Shown: positions 1 through 8,847 of the stretch, in pieces
How positions within the stretch are numbered: position 1 is the first letter of the stretch
How the letters are laid out: every line of letters begins with the position of its first letter
From: JADKFD01 sp050250665
Lineage (GTDB): Bacteria > Pseudomonadota > Gammaproteobacteria > Xanthomonadales > SZUA-5
Reading direction: 5' to 3'
Length of the DNA stretch: 64,000 nucleotides
Assembly: GCA_050250665.1 (NCBI GenBank)
Contig: JBFWOF010000035.1
Span: 3,304-67,303, forward strand
Made by a program: the position numbers and the translations under genes
Notes under the pieces: model-generated
What the model saw: only the letters and a program-made list of their open reading frames with translations
Database searches by the model: none
What the model was told of the DNA's origin: nothing

Positions 1-110
1 CGATGGCGTGGAAGGTGAGGTTCATGGTGGCCAGAGGGTCATCGGGTCGCGAAGGGTTTTGTAGCACGAGAAGGCGTGGCGTGCTTTCCGGGTGGTGTGT
101 GCTGTTGCTG

Positions 111-185
111 TGGACGGCGCCGCGCTGCGGCGCGGTGTTGGTTTGCCAGGAGACGAACAGCGGCCGCGCAGGCGCGCGGCCCTCC
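111..185 (+). repeat. GC-rich dispersed inverted-repeat element, copy 1
   Basis: A roughly 75-bp block begins with a palindromic GGCGCCGCGCTGCGGCGC-type arm and ends with a second arm, GCGCAGGCGCGCGGCCCTCC, separated by a variable AT-richer middle. The same two arms occur near 10.74 kb (same orientation) and 34.05 kb (opposite orientation). All copies are intergenic. No protein-coding content is visible. Confidence 0.7.
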
Positions 186-329
186 TTCGGGGTACGCCGA
201 CCCGGTGAAGCGCCGGGGAGCCGCTGCGCGGCACCCTCGGCCTACGTCCGGGCGGGTGGTTGCCATGCCGCGTCGACCGGATTGCCGCGTCGCCGGTCGC
301 GCCGCAAGGGCGCTCCTGCACTTTTTGCC

Positions 330-400
330 GTCATTGCGAGTGAATCGAGGCAATCCAGAAGCACTGGATTGCTTCGTCGCTGCGCTCCTCGCAATGACGC
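330..400. repeat. REP-like palindromic element, copy 1
   Basis: The block starts with gtcattgcgag and ends with ctcgcaatgacg, so its ends are inverted repeats. Inside, gcaatccag and ctggattgc form a second inverted pair. The segment 'gcttcgtcgctgcgctcctc' recurs in inverted form near 60.42 kb. The structure is that of a short extragenic palindromic repeat. Confidence 0.75.
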
Positions 401-467
401 CGGGGTTCATGGCCGTGCGCAAGCTGGGACTTGCACCGGTCGCTCGCAATGACGCCGTCTGCGGAAC

Positions 468-1928
468 TCAGGCGAACTTGAAGTGATGTTCTGCGGGCAG
501 CTGCGGCGGCAGTTCGACCAGTGACTCGGCGCGATAGTGCTTGCGGATGCCGTCGATCCACTTCTTGGAACGCTCGGTCAGGCTGAACTTGTCGCTCATG
601 GCGCGGCCGCGCAGCACCAGGATGCCGAGGTCGGCGCCTTCGTAGCGCCAGTCGCCCTTGCCGACGATGCGCAGGAAGAAGGCCTCGTTTTCGGTGCGCA
701 CGGCGCGACGGTGATAGTCGAAGCGGTCGAAATGCACTTCGCCGGCTTCGTCCATGCGCCAAATACCGGTTTCCGGGGCGTGGGTGATCTGGCCGATGGA
801 ATCTTCGGTGTGCTTGATGACCATCTGGCACCAGGAATCGATGTTGTCGGGATCAGCCCAGCGCGCATTCAACTCGGCGATGTCGATGTCGAAGGGCACG
901 TTGGAGAATTCCAGCAGATGGAACAGGGCCAGCGGCGCATCGGCGTGGGCAAAGGCGGCGTGGTTGGTCATCGAGCTGGCGCCGGTGATGCGCGGATTGA
1001 GCTCGCCCAGATAGATGTCACGGGTCTTGGTGTCGATCAGGAAGTCGAGTTCGAAATAGCCGCGGTAACCTTCCTTGCGCAGCTGTTCGCCGAAGGCAAA
1101 GGTGTAGTCACGGGCCTGTTCGCGGGCGCGCTTGGAGAAGGCGTTGGCGAAGATCTCGTTGCCGCACCAGCCGCCGCGATAGGGCGTGAGATCGTTGAAG
1201 CCGACCAGTTCGGTCATCAGCGGGCCGACGATGGTGCCCTGCCTGGTGGCGCAGGCTTCAATGGCCGCACCGCGGCAATTGATGCGCTTCATGATCTTGA
1301 TCTCGCCCTGGCCGATGATGTCGTGCTGATGCTTGCGGAACTCGGCCTCGGACTTGATGAAGAAGGTGGTGTGGCCGGAATCCCCATAGGCCGACTGCAG
1401 CACCAGATCGGTGCCCAGCTTGGCTTTTTCGGCCACTTCCATCAGCTGCGCGTAGTCATTGATCTCGGCCAGCGTGTTGGGAACGCTGGGCACTCCGGCC
1501 TTGTTGCCGATGCGCACGGTCTCGATCTTGTTGTCGATGCGGTTGCGCAGGCTGGCCTTGGGGAACCAGACCTCGGCGCCTATTTCCTTCGACAGGGCTT
1601 CGGTCTGCTCGTCGAACATCAGGAAGATGAACTTGGGTTTACCGCCGCGTTTGGCGACGTGATCGATGACTTCCTTATGCTGCAGCAGATAGTTGTTGAT
1701 GTCCTCGATCGACTGGAACTCGGCATGCGGTTGCTCGGAGGGGCAGAACACATTGGGGTGCTGACCGTCATAGCAGTCGATGTAGCTGATGTAGCTGAGA
1801 TTCTTGACCCACTCGTCGAGGCCGAGCAGATTGAAGTTGGTGGCGCTGACGAAGTAAACCGGTTCCTCGAAGCGATGGAAGAAGCGGCGGATCTCGGAAA
1901 TGTTCTTCAGCTTGCGGCGTTTTGCCAT
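468..1928 (-). CDS. ATP-grasp domain protein of the polyamine cluster
   Basis: A 486-residue protein resembling ATP-grasp ligases of the carboxylase/carbamoyl-phosphate-synthase superfamily. The C-terminal half carries the acidic metal/ATP segment GYFELDF followed by GELNPRITGAS, the usual Glu/Asn/Arg signature of the fold. No biotinyl or carboxyltransferase domain is present, so an automatic label 'biotin carboxylase' would be misleading. The start is supported by an AGGAG ribosome site 9 bases upstream. It lies 20 bp downstream of the decarboxylase gene on the same strand and is probably cotranscribed. Substrate is unknown. By context it could ligate an amino acid or carboxylate to arginine, agmatine or putrescine (inference). 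Confidence 0.75.
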   Translation of the reverse strand: MAKRRKLKNISEIRRFFHRFEEPVYFVSATNFNLLGLDEWVKNLSYISYIDCYDGQHPNVFCPSEQPHAEFQSIEDINNYLLQHKEVIDHVAKRGGKPKFIFLMFDEQTEALSKEIGAEVWFPKASLRNRIDNKIETVRIGNKAGVPSVPNTLAEINDYAQLMEVAEKAKLGTDLVLQSAYGDSGHTTFFIKSEAEFRKHQHDIIGQGEIKIMKRINCRGAAIEACATRQGTIVGPLMTELVGFNDLTPYRGGWCGNEIFANAFSKRAREQARDYTFAFGEQLRKEGYRGYFELDFLIDTKTRDIYLGELNPRITGASSMTNHAAFAHADAPLALFHLLEFSNVPFDIDIAELNARWADPDNIDSWCQMVIKHTEDSIGQITHAPETGIWRMDEAGEVHFDRFDYHRRAVRTENEAFFLRIVGKGDWRYEGADLGILVLRGRAMSDKFSLTERSKKWIDGIRKHYRAESLVELPPQLPAEHHFKFA

Positions 1929-1948
1929 CGGTATTGCTCCTGATTTGG

Positions 1949-4801
1949 TCAGTGCGCGGTGCGGGCGTTGGCCAGCGCTTCTTCGGTGAAGACGCGCAAT
2001 CCAAGGTCAGGCCGGTAGCCATGAATTTCCTTGACGTCTAGCGCGCGCATGAAATGCAGGATCTCCTTGGAGATCACCTGCCCCGGCACCAGAATCGGAA
2101 AGCCGGGTGGATAGGGAATGATGAAAGCGGTCGAGACCAGTTCGCGGCCGCTGTCCATGGCGGCTTCCATCGATCCATCCTCGATCGGGAAGTAGTCGCA
2201 ATTGGACTCGTCGTAGGCCATGAAATAGGCGCTGCGGATGTCGCCTTCGGACGTGCCTTCGGCCTTGCCGGTGCGGAAGGCATCGTGAAAGCGGGAGAAG
2301 TCGGGCAGCGGCGGATAGTCCTCGGTCAGCGATTTCACGCGCTTGTCGAAGGCCAGTTTTTCCATCTTGCTGGCATCTTCGAGCTGGGAATCGATGTCGG
2401 CAGCCACCCGCACCAGCACTTCGATCAGATAGGCCACCGACGAGCGCGTGGTGCCGATGTTGGTCATGAACAGCACGGTGTTGCGTGAGGTCTTGTTGAT
2501 CTGGATGCCGTGCTTGTTCATCAGCACTTCGTTCTTGAAGGTGTCGCCGTCGTAGCCGGCGTGACCCACGGCCAGCGTCACCCGCGAAGCGTCGAGCGCA
2601 AACTCGTCGATGGCGAAGGCGTTCCAGGTGTCGTTCCAGCCCTGCTCCTGATCCCAGTAGGCATTGATGCCCGACTCGCGGTGGGCTGATGGGATCAGTT
2701 CCTTGACTGTGAGTACCCGGAAATACTTGCGCAGCAGCGGGTGTGAATCGATGGCTTTGCGCATGGCCATCGCCGCTTCGATCTGCTTCTGTACGAACTC
2801 GAATCCCTCCAGTTCCACCTGGCGGCGGCCGACATCGAGCGAAGCGATGATCTGGTAGTTGGGCGAGGTCGAGGTGTGGGTCATGTAGGCCTCGTGGAAT
2901 GCCTGTTCGACCTCACCTTTGAAGTCCTGGTCGTGCACGTGAATCATCGAACCCTGGCGCAGCGAGGTCAGGGTCTTGTGGGTGGACTGGGTGGCGTAGG
3001 CGCGCACCCGTACCCTGGCCGGGTCGGGCAGCAGACGGGTCTCCAGCAACTTCTTCTCACTGGCGCCGGCCAGTTCCGCCTGTTGCGCGGCGTAGCGCTC
3101 GGCATAGGCCGGACTGCGATAGCGCGCCCGCAGCGACGCGGCGGTGGCCATGGCGGTGCGCTGACGGTAAGTGGGGGCGAAGCGGGCGAAGGCGAACCAG
3201 GCCTCGTCCCACAGGAACACCAGATCCGGCTTGATCGCCAGGCACTCTTCCATGACCCGCTCGACGTTGTAGATGATGCCGTCGAAGGTGCAGTTGGTGA
3301 GCAGCAGCATGCGCACGCGGTCGAGCTTGCCGGCCTTTTTCAGGGTCAGCAGCTGGTGCTTGATCTCGCGCAGCGGCACCGCGCCGTACATCGAGTACTC
3401 GCTGAGCGGATAGCTGTCGAGATAGACCACATTGGCGCCGGCCAGCATCATGCCGTAGTGATGCGATTTGTGGCAGTCGCGATCGACCAGCACGATGTCG
3501 CCCGGCCGGACGATGGCCTGGACCACGATCTTGTTGCAGGTGGAGGTGCCGTTGGTGGCGAAGAAGGTCTGCTTGGCGCCGAAGGCACGCGCTGCCAGTT
3601 CCTGGGCGTGCTTGATCGGGCCGGTGGGATCGAGCAGCGAATCGAGGCCGCCGGAGGTGGCGGAGGTCTCGGCCATGAAGATGTTCATGCCGTAGAACTC
3701 GCTCATGTCGCGGATCCAGTTGCTGCGGATCAGCGATTTGCCGCGACTGATCGGCATCGCATGGAAGACGCCGGTCGGCTGCTTGGAATATTCCTTGAGC
3801 GCGTTGAAGAAGGGCGTGTTGTAGCGCGAGTTCAGGCTGCGCAGGATGTTCAGGTGCAACTCGGTGAAGTCTTCCTGGTTGTAGAACACGCGGGCGCAGC
3901 CACCGAGGTCGCGCCCGGCGATCTCCTCCACCGAGCGGTCGGTGACCAGGAACACATCCAGCTCCGGCCTGATCTTTCGCAGCAGACGGCAGAGCTCGGG
4001 GCCGTAGTCCTCGGGATCGATGGACGACAGATCCTCATCGCCCACCCGGTGCAGATAGCGCTTGAGGATCTCCATGTGGTTGGCCGAGGCAAAGCCGAAG
4101 TCATGGCGTACCACCACCGACTGGATGTTGTGATTGAACAGCACGCCGATCAGCGCATCCTCGAAAGTGCCGACCGACACGGCCTCGTAGACGAAACGGT
4201 CATCGTTGCGACGCTGGTCGCGCAGGGCCTGGCACTGGGCTTCGTGTTGCGCCGGGCTGAGGTCGTCGACGATCAGCACCTCGAAATAGGGTCGCGATTG
4301 CGCCTTCAGCTCGTGGGTCTCGATGCGATCCTGCTCGTCGTCGAGCTCGCGCTCGTGGTCGGCATGGAAATCCGACAGGCGGCGGCGGTAGGTGCCGGCC
4401 TGCAGCGAGCGCACCATGCGGGTGACGGCGCGGCCGAAATCGATGAAATCCTCCCGTGACAGCAGCTTGCGCAACTGCTCCAGGCCGCGACGGCCGGGGA
4501 AGGCCCAATAGGCCTCGATGGGCCCGAGCGAACTCAGCAGGTGGTGGATCTTTTCGAGAATCTGGGCGCGGTGGCCATTGCGTGAGCCGCCTGCCAGCTG
4601 TCCGGCGAGGCTCTTGAGCGCGGTCCAGCGATCGTTGCGCAACTGCGAGGCCGAATAGTAGTCGCTGAGAGAGCCGTGTTCCGGCGCGGCGACGGCGGTG
4701 GTGGCCGGTGCAACGCGACTGCTGCTGGGTGCCGGTTCAGCCGAGATCGCCGGTGCCGGTTGACCGGCGCGCTGGACTGGCTTGGGTTTTCTTGCGGGCA
4801 T
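1949..4801 (-). CDS. PLP-dependent Orn/Lys/Arg decarboxylase (probable arginine decarboxylase)
   Basis: A 950-residue fold-type I decarboxylase. About 90 N-terminal residues are low-complexity Pro/Ala. A receiver-like N-terminal domain follows (FEVLIVDDL near residue 175), then the PLP domain with the Schiff-base motif STHKTLTSL, whose lysine is residue 609, and the C-terminal domain of this family. The length is larger than CadA/AdiA (about 715-755), because of the N-terminal extension. Clustering with agmatinase and GABA aminotransferase favours arginine to agmatine over lysine or ornithine, but the substrate cannot be read from sequence alone. The start has a GAGGAGC site just upstream. 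It probably forms an operon with the ATP-grasp gene downstream and the amidase gene upstream. Confidence 0.88.
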   Translation of the reverse strand: MPARKPKPVQRAGQPAPAISAEPAPSSSRVAPATTAVAAPEHGSLSDYYSASQLRNDRWTALKSLAGQLAGGSRNGHRAQILEKIHHLLSSLGPIEAYWAFPGRRGLEQLRKLLSREDFIDFGRAVTRMVRSLQAGTYRRRLSDFHADHERELDDEQDRIETHELKAQSRPYFEVLIVDDLSPAQHEAQCQALRDQRRNDDRFVYEAVSVGTFEDALIGVLFNHNIQSVVVRHDFGFASANHMEILKRYLHRVGDEDLSSIDPEDYGPELCRLLRKIRPELDVFLVTDRSVEEIAGRDLGGCARVFYNQEDFTELHLNILRSLNSRYNTPFFNALKEYSKQPTGVFHAMPISRGKSLIRSNWIRDMSEFYGMNIFMAETSATSGGLDSLLDPTGPIKHAQELAARAFGAKQTFFATNGTSTCNKIVVQAIVRPGDIVLVDRDCHKSHHYGMMLAGANVVYLDSYPLSEYSMYGAVPLREIKHQLLTLKKAGKLDRVRMLLLTNCTFDGIIYNVERVMEECLAIKPDLVFLWDEAWFAFARFAPTYRQRTAMATAASLRARYRSPAYAERYAAQQAELAGASEKKLLETRLLPDPARVRVRAYATQSTHKTLTSLRQGSMIHVHDQDFKGEVEQAFHEAYMTHTSTSPNYQIIASLDVGRRQVELEGFEFVQKQIEAAMAMRKAIDSHPLLRKYFRVLTVKELIPSAHRESGINAYWDQEQGWNDTWNAFAIDEFALDASRVTLAVGHAGYDGDTFKNEVLMNKHGIQINKTSRNTVLFMTNIGTTRSSVAYLIEVLVRVAADIDSQLEDASKMEKLAFDKRVKSLTEDYPPLPDFSRFHDAFRTGKAEGTSEGDIRSAYFMAYDESNCDYFPIEDGSMEAAMDSGRELVSTAFIIPYPPGFPILVPGQVISKEILHFMRALDVKEIHGYRPDLGLRVFTEEALANARTAH

Positions 4802-4876
4802 GGCTTGCTCCTCATGCGGGTCGGGTGTTGGTGAAAACCGACGACGGGGTCTCCTCTGACGGGTGGTGAGTGCGGT

Positions 4877-5803
4877 TCAGACCAGCTTGCGCGGCGGGAT
4901 GGGCGCCAGCATTTCCGGCGCAGCGGAATGCAGCCCGGCGTCACCGCCCTTGGCCGGCATGGTCAGCGGCCCAAGGGTGTCCAGATAGGCATCGGTTCCA
5001 GAATCGCGACGGTAGACGCTGAGATCGACGGTGCGATCGCGAAAGCTCTTCAACGGTTGGCCGAGGCCGTTGACGCCGGTTTCGCGCTGCCGGCGCACGC
5101 GCGCGAAGTCGATCTCGACCGGCAGGGTCTCGCTGGAACCGCCGGCCTGGGCCAGCACCGTACCGGTCGGATCGACCACGCAGGAGCGACCGATTCCGCC
5201 GGCGCCCAACCCATTGATGTCGAAGACATAGCACTGGAACTGCGCCGCCGTGGCCCGGGCGATGGCCAGTTCGACATCGCGGTCGATGGTGCCGGTGAGC
5301 ACCGGATGGATCAGCACCTCGGCGCCCATGGCGGTCAGCGTTCGGGTGGTTTCGGGTATCCAGATGTCGTAGCAGATCGACAGGCCGCAGCGACCGAGAC
5401 CGGGCACGTCGAACACACAGAAGTCGGTGCCGCCGGTCACATCGTGTTCGTAGGGCATGAACGGGAACATCTTGCGATAGCGGTCCACGACCACACCCTC
5501 GGGATTGATCACCGACGTGGTGTTGTAGAGCTTGCCATCGCTGCCGCGCTCGAACACCGAGCCGGGGATCAGCCAGATGCCGTGCTTGGCCGCCGCCGCC
5601 TGCAGGGAGCTTTCTTCAGGCCCCGGCAGGGTCACCGGCTGGTTGGGTACCGGGCCGCACTGGGCCAGTTCGCTGAACACGATCATCTGAGTCCAGGGAA
5701 AGCGGATCATCACCAGGTCGATCCGGTGCAGCATCTCGATCAGATTGCTGTGCAGCGCCGGGACCATCATCTGTACCCCGGCTATCGCGAATGGCAAGCT
5801 CAT
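4877..5803 (-). CDS. Carbon-nitrogen hydrolase (nitrilase superfamily amidase)
   Basis: A 308-residue nitrilase-fold enzyme with the full catalytic set: Glu45 in FSELAQ, Lys111 in RYRKMFPF and Cys144 in SICYDIWIPE. It should hydrolyse an amide, carbamoyl or nitrile-type C-N bond. The start was placed at the ATG with AAGGAAATTC directly upstream; a longer in-frame extension of 15 residues has no ribosome site. It sits between the decarboxylase and GABA aminotransferase genes. N-carbamoylputrescine amidase (AguB) is one candidate, but no agmatine deiminase is visible here, and the cluster already has agmatinase. Hydrolysis of a gamma-glutamyl or other amide made by the neighbouring ATP-grasp protein is an alternative (inference). 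Confidence 0.85.
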   Translation of the reverse strand: MSLPFAIAGVQMMVPALHSNLIEMLHRIDLVMIRFPWTQMIVFSELAQCGPVPNQPVTLPGPEESSLQAAAAKHGIWLIPGSVFERGSDGKLYNTTSVINPEGVVVDRYRKMFPFMPYEHDVTGGTDFCVFDVPGLGRCGLSICYDIWIPETTRTLTAMGAEVLIHPVLTGTIDRDVELAIARATAAQFQCYVFDINGLGAGGIGRSCVVDPTGTVLAQAGGSSETLPVEIDFARVRRQRETGVNGLGQPLKSFRDRTVDLSVYRRDSGTDAYLDTLGPLTMPAKGGDAGLHSAAPEMLAPIPPRKLV

Positions 5804-5863
5804 GAATTTCCTTGTGATTTGTGTCGGCGGGCTCCGTGCTGTCCGCAATGATTCCTGCGCTTT

Positions 5864-7198
5864 TCAAGCGGCAGGTGCGAGGGTACTTTGTTCGATGAAG
5901 GCCTCGCGCAGAATCCCGACGCCCTCACGCAGCAGTTCGTCGGAGATGGTCAGCGGCATCAGGAAGCGGATCACGTTGCTGCGCACGCCGCAGGCCAGCA
6001 CCACCAGGCCACGCTGGGCACAGGCGTGCACCAGCAACTTGGTCAGCGCTGCATTGGGCTTGCTCGCATCGCCGTCCTGCACCAGCTCCATCGCCACCAT
6101 GGCGCCGACGCCGCGTATCTCGCCGATCAGTGGCTGCAGGCGGGTATCCGCGCGCAGATCCTCGAGCAGATCGCGCAGCAGGGTGCCGACATGATCGGCC
6201 CGCGCGCACAGCTGTTCTTCGGCAATCACGTCCAGCACCGCCAACGCCGCAGCGCAGGAAATCGGCGAGCCGGCGTAGGTACCCCCCAGACCACCGGGCA
6301 TCGGCGCGTCCATGATCTCGGCCTTGCCGATGACGCCGGAGATGGGAAAGCCGCCGCCCATGCTCTTGGCGACGGTCATCAGATCCGGCTCGATACCGGC
6401 ATGCTCGATGGCGAACAGCTTGCCGGTGCGGGCGAATCCGCTCTGAACCTCGTCGATGATCAGGACGATGCCGTGCTGATCGCAGATGGCGCGCAAGGCC
6501 TGCAGGAATTCGCGCGGTGCGATGTAGAAACCGCCCTCGCCCTGCACCGGCTCGATCACCATGGCCGCAATCTGGCTGGGATCGAGATCGGCATGCAGCA
6601 GGGTATCGAGCGCGGCCAGCGTGTGCGCGGCGCTGACGCCGTGATAGGCGATCGGATAGGGCAGGTGATAGACCTCGCCGGGCAGCGTGCCGAATCCGGC
6701 CTTGTAGGGCAGCACCTTGCCGGTCAGCGACATCGCCATCATCGTGCGGCCGTGGAATGCGCCGGAAAAGGCAATCACGCCATTGCGCCGGGTGTGGGCG
6801 CGGGCGATCTTGATCGCGTTCTCGACGGCCTCGGCACCACTGTTGAAGAAGATCGTCTTCTTCGGTGTCGGGCCCGGGGCCAGATCATTCAGGCGCTCGG
6901 CCAGCTGCACATATTCGGGGTAGGGATTGATCTGAAAGCAGGTGTGGCTGAATTTCTCCAGCTGGGCGGCAACCGCGGCCTTGACGCGTGGATGCAGATG
7001 GCCGGTGTTCAGCACCGCGATGCCGGAGGCAAAGTCTATGTAGCGCCGGCCTTCGACATCCCAGAGCTCGGAGTTCTCCGCTCTGGCCACGAAGACCGGC
7101 AACATGGTGTAGACGCCGCGCGGGATGGCAGCCTGGCGACGGGCCTGCCAGTCGGCGTTCGTGTCCGGACTATCGGACGACACAGTGGATTGCGGCAT
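5864..7198 (-). CDS. gabT: 4-aminobutyrate aminotransferase (class III)
   Basis: A 444-residue class III PLP aminotransferase. Seen are the FFNSGAEAVENAIKIAR cofactor-phosphate region, the IIDEVQSGFARTGK motif and the AKSMGGGFPISGV segment with the PLP lysine. It converts GABA and 2-oxoglutarate to succinate semialdehyde and glutamate; putrescine or other omega-amino substrates are possible for close relatives. GGAGGGGGC precedes the ATG. It follows in the direction of the decarboxylase operon and would take the GABA end of the arginine-agmatine-putrescine-GABA route. Confidence 0.9.
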   Translation of the reverse strand: MPQSTVSSDSPDTNADWQARRQAAIPRGVYTMLPVFVARAENSELWDVEGRRYIDFASGIAVLNTGHLHPRVKAAVAAQLEKFSHTCFQINPYPEYVQLAERLNDLAPGPTPKKTIFFNSGAEAVENAIKIARAHTRRNGVIAFSGAFHGRTMMAMSLTGKVLPYKAGFGTLPGEVYHLPYPIAYHGVSAAHTLAALDTLLHADLDPSQIAAMVIEPVQGEGGFYIAPREFLQALRAICDQHGIVLIIDEVQSGFARTGKLFAIEHAGIEPDLMTVAKSMGGGFPISGVIGKAEIMDAPMPGGLGGTYAGSPISCAAALAVLDVIAEEQLCARADHVGTLLRDLLEDLRADTRLQPLIGEIRGVGAMVAMELVQDGDASKPNAALTKLLVHACAQRGLVVLACGVRSNVIRFLMPLTISDELLREGVGILREAFIEQSTLAPAA

Positions 7199-7535
7199 GC
7201 CCCCTCCAATAGAAAGTCGATCGTTGTGATATCGCCGAGCTCAGCATCTCACTGAGGCTACTTGCCGTGGCAAGGACAGTGACAGTGACAGGGTGCGCCA
7301 AAGGCTGCCAACGGAGCGTGACCATGCGCGTTGGCGGTGCAGACAGAGACGGCAAAAGCCTGCCAGCTCAGGATTGAAAAAAGCAGTTGGATCAAGCACA
7401 CCCATGGTGACCGGGTGCAAGGGAAAAAGCAAATAGAGCGCCGGGCAGCGCCAGGTCTGCGCCAGAACTTGCGCAGTCTCCGAGGCGCCCGGTCAGTCAG
7501 GGCGGGCACGCCGGCTGACCGCTGCACTGAGCCCG
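7199..7535. other. Intergenic gap between gabT and speB
   Basis: No gene is seen. Toward the speB side lies an imperfect nested hairpin, ctgcgcc...tgcgcag inside ccgggc...gcccgg (about 7442-7493), which could end leftward transcription of speB. The part next to gabT presumably holds its promoter, but no clear -35/-10 pair was recognised. Confidence 0.4.
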
Positions 7536-8525
7536 TCAGCGCCCTCGATCCGCGGTGTGGTTCGCGCCGCCCGCGGCAAAGGCGGCAAGCAGTTCCTGGG
7601 CGACGCTGGCGGCGGCCAGTGCCGTGATCTCGGCGTGGTCGTAAGGCGGCGAGACTTCGACCACGTCCATGCCGATGATGTTGAGCCCGGCCAGGCCGCG
7701 GATCAGTTCCAGCGCCTGATGGGTGGTGAAGCCGCCAACCACCGGTGTGCCGGTGCCGGGCGCGTGCGCCGGATCGAGGAAATCGACATCGAAGCTGACA
7801 TAGCAGGGGCGGGTGCCGACGCGCGCATGGATGGCGGCACAGGCGGCTTCGATGCCGGCCCGGTGCAGCCAGCGCGCATCGCGCACGTCGAAGCCGTGGG
7901 TGTCCTTGTTGCGCGTGCGCATGCCGAGCTGGATGGAGCAGGCCGGATCGACGATGCCGTTCATGGCCGCGTGGAAGAACATGCTGCCGTGGTCGATACG
8001 CGGACTGGCATCGGCCCAGGTGTCGCTGTGAGCGTCGAAGTGGATCAGGGCAATGGGCTCCGCGCGGCGCGCGCGCAGCGCCTTGAGGATGGGATAGCTG
8101 ATGAAATGGTCGCCGCCCAGCGCCAGCGTGCTTACCCCGGATGCGGCGATATCGGCGAATGCGGCCTCGATCAGATCCGGGATCTGTTCCGGGCGACCCT
8201 GGTCGAACCAGACATCACCCCAGTCGACGATGTTCAGCGCCTCACAGGGATCGACATCCCAGGCGTAGGGTCCGCACCAGGCCAGCGAGGCCGAAGCGGC
8301 GCGTATCGCCCGGGGCCCGAGCCGCGTGCCCGGTCGATTGGTGGTGGCGAGGTCGAAGGGCACGCCGATCACGGCGACATCGACGCCGCTCAGATCCTTG
8401 CTGTAGCGACGACGCAGAAAGCTCAGGGCGCCCGAATAGGTGGGTTCGGCCACGCTGCCGTAAGGCGAGGTGCGGGTGAACGCCAGATCGCAGGTCTTCG
8501 GGTGAGCCGGGTCGTCTTTCGCCAT
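7536..8525 (-). CDS. speB: Agmatinase
   Basis: A 329-residue ureohydrolase with all the dimanganese motifs: GGDHF, HFDAHSDT and SFDVDFLDPAHAPGTG. It cleaves agmatine to putrescine and urea. The GTRLGPRAIR segment and overall length are those of agmatinase rather than arginase or formimidoylglutamase. The start was set at MAKDDPAHP; an 18-residue in-frame extension upstream is Pro/Arg-rich and lacks support. It is separated by 0.3 kb from gabT and faces the puuC gene divergently across repeat-containing DNA. Confidence 0.9.
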   Translation of the reverse strand: MAKDDPAHPKTCDLAFTRTSPYGSVAEPTYSGALSFLRRRYSKDLSGVDVAVIGVPFDLATTNRPGTRLGPRAIRAASASLAWCGPYAWDVDPCEALNIVDWGDVWFDQGRPEQIPDLIEAAFADIAASGVSTLALGGDHFISYPILKALRARRAEPIALIHFDAHSDTWADASPRIDHGSMFFHAAMNGIVDPACSIQLGMRTRNKDTHGFDVRDARWLHRAGIEAACAAIHARVGTRPCYVSFDVDFLDPAHAPGTGTPVVGGFTTHQALELIRGLAGLNIIGMDVVEVSPPYDHAEITALAAASVAQELLAAFAAGGANHTADRGR

Positions 8526-8619
8526 GGTGCAGGAGTCCGTTGGGAAGCAGGGCCTCGGCGATCGTAGGCCAGCGGGCATCCTTGACGCTAGATGATCAGG
8601 TTCATCAGTAGTCTCCGCC

Positions 8620-8780
8620 GGGTAGGTCAGGTTGTCCGCGCAGCGGGTTTCGTGAGGCTTCTTGTGACATCGGGGCTGGGTCGCGACACCGTGTCACGTA
8701 GGCCTTTCAGGCCAACGTGACCTACGAAAGCCGGGTCTCTGGTAGGTCACGTTGTCCGCGCAGCGGGCTACGTGACATCG
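8620..8780. repeat. Cluster of short 'ggtcacgtt...ctacgtgac' repeats
   Basis: Two near-identical direct copies of a block beginning GGTAGGTCA and running through GTTGTCCGCGCAGCGGG (8621-8654 and 8741-8779) bracket a perfect hairpin, GTCACGT...ACGTGAC with an inner GGCCT/AGGCC pair (about 8693-8721). Variants of the same elements recur at 12416-12495. They occupy the whole speB/puuC intergenic region (8526-8847), which otherwise shows no gene. Confidence 0.65.
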
Positions 8781-8847
8781 GTCCTGAACCCACGACCGAG
8801 TAGCGATATGCTTCGAGCCGACGAACAACCGACAACCAGGAATCCCC

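Larger units (their letters stand above)
1..467. other. Gene-free, repeat-rich stretch at left edge
   Basis: No convincing gene was found; open frames on both strands give Arg/Ala/Pro-rich translations typical of GC-rich non-coding DNA. The stretch is a patchwork of short dispersed repeats that recur elsewhere in the window: a GC-rich inverted-repeat element, a block resembling the repeats near 10.4 and 12.3 kb (about 207-258), a short 'cgccgcaagggcgctcct' segment also present near 10.58 kb, and a REP-like element. A further fragment of the REP end (ctcgcaatgacgcc) lies at about 444-457. Confidence 0.7.

Noticed and set aside
1..25. A leftward ATG at 25 with a few codons (MNLTFHAI) running off the edge.
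   Set aside because: Only eight codons are visible and there is no ribosome site, so a gene cannot be supported.
3..486. Long open frames on both strands at the left edge.
   Set aside because: Arg/Ala/Pro-rich translations of repeat DNA with no family resemblance; several overlapping frames are equally open, as expected for GC-rich non-coding sequence.
537..1943. A 468-codon open frame opposite the ATP-grasp gene.
   Set aside because: It is a shadow of the real gene: no ribosome site, low-complexity translation, and the other strand has clear motifs.
4877..5803. Assigning the amidase firmly as N-carbamoylputrescine amidase (aguB).
   Set aside because: No agmatine deiminase is adjacent, and the cluster already has agmatinase, so the specific name is not supported.
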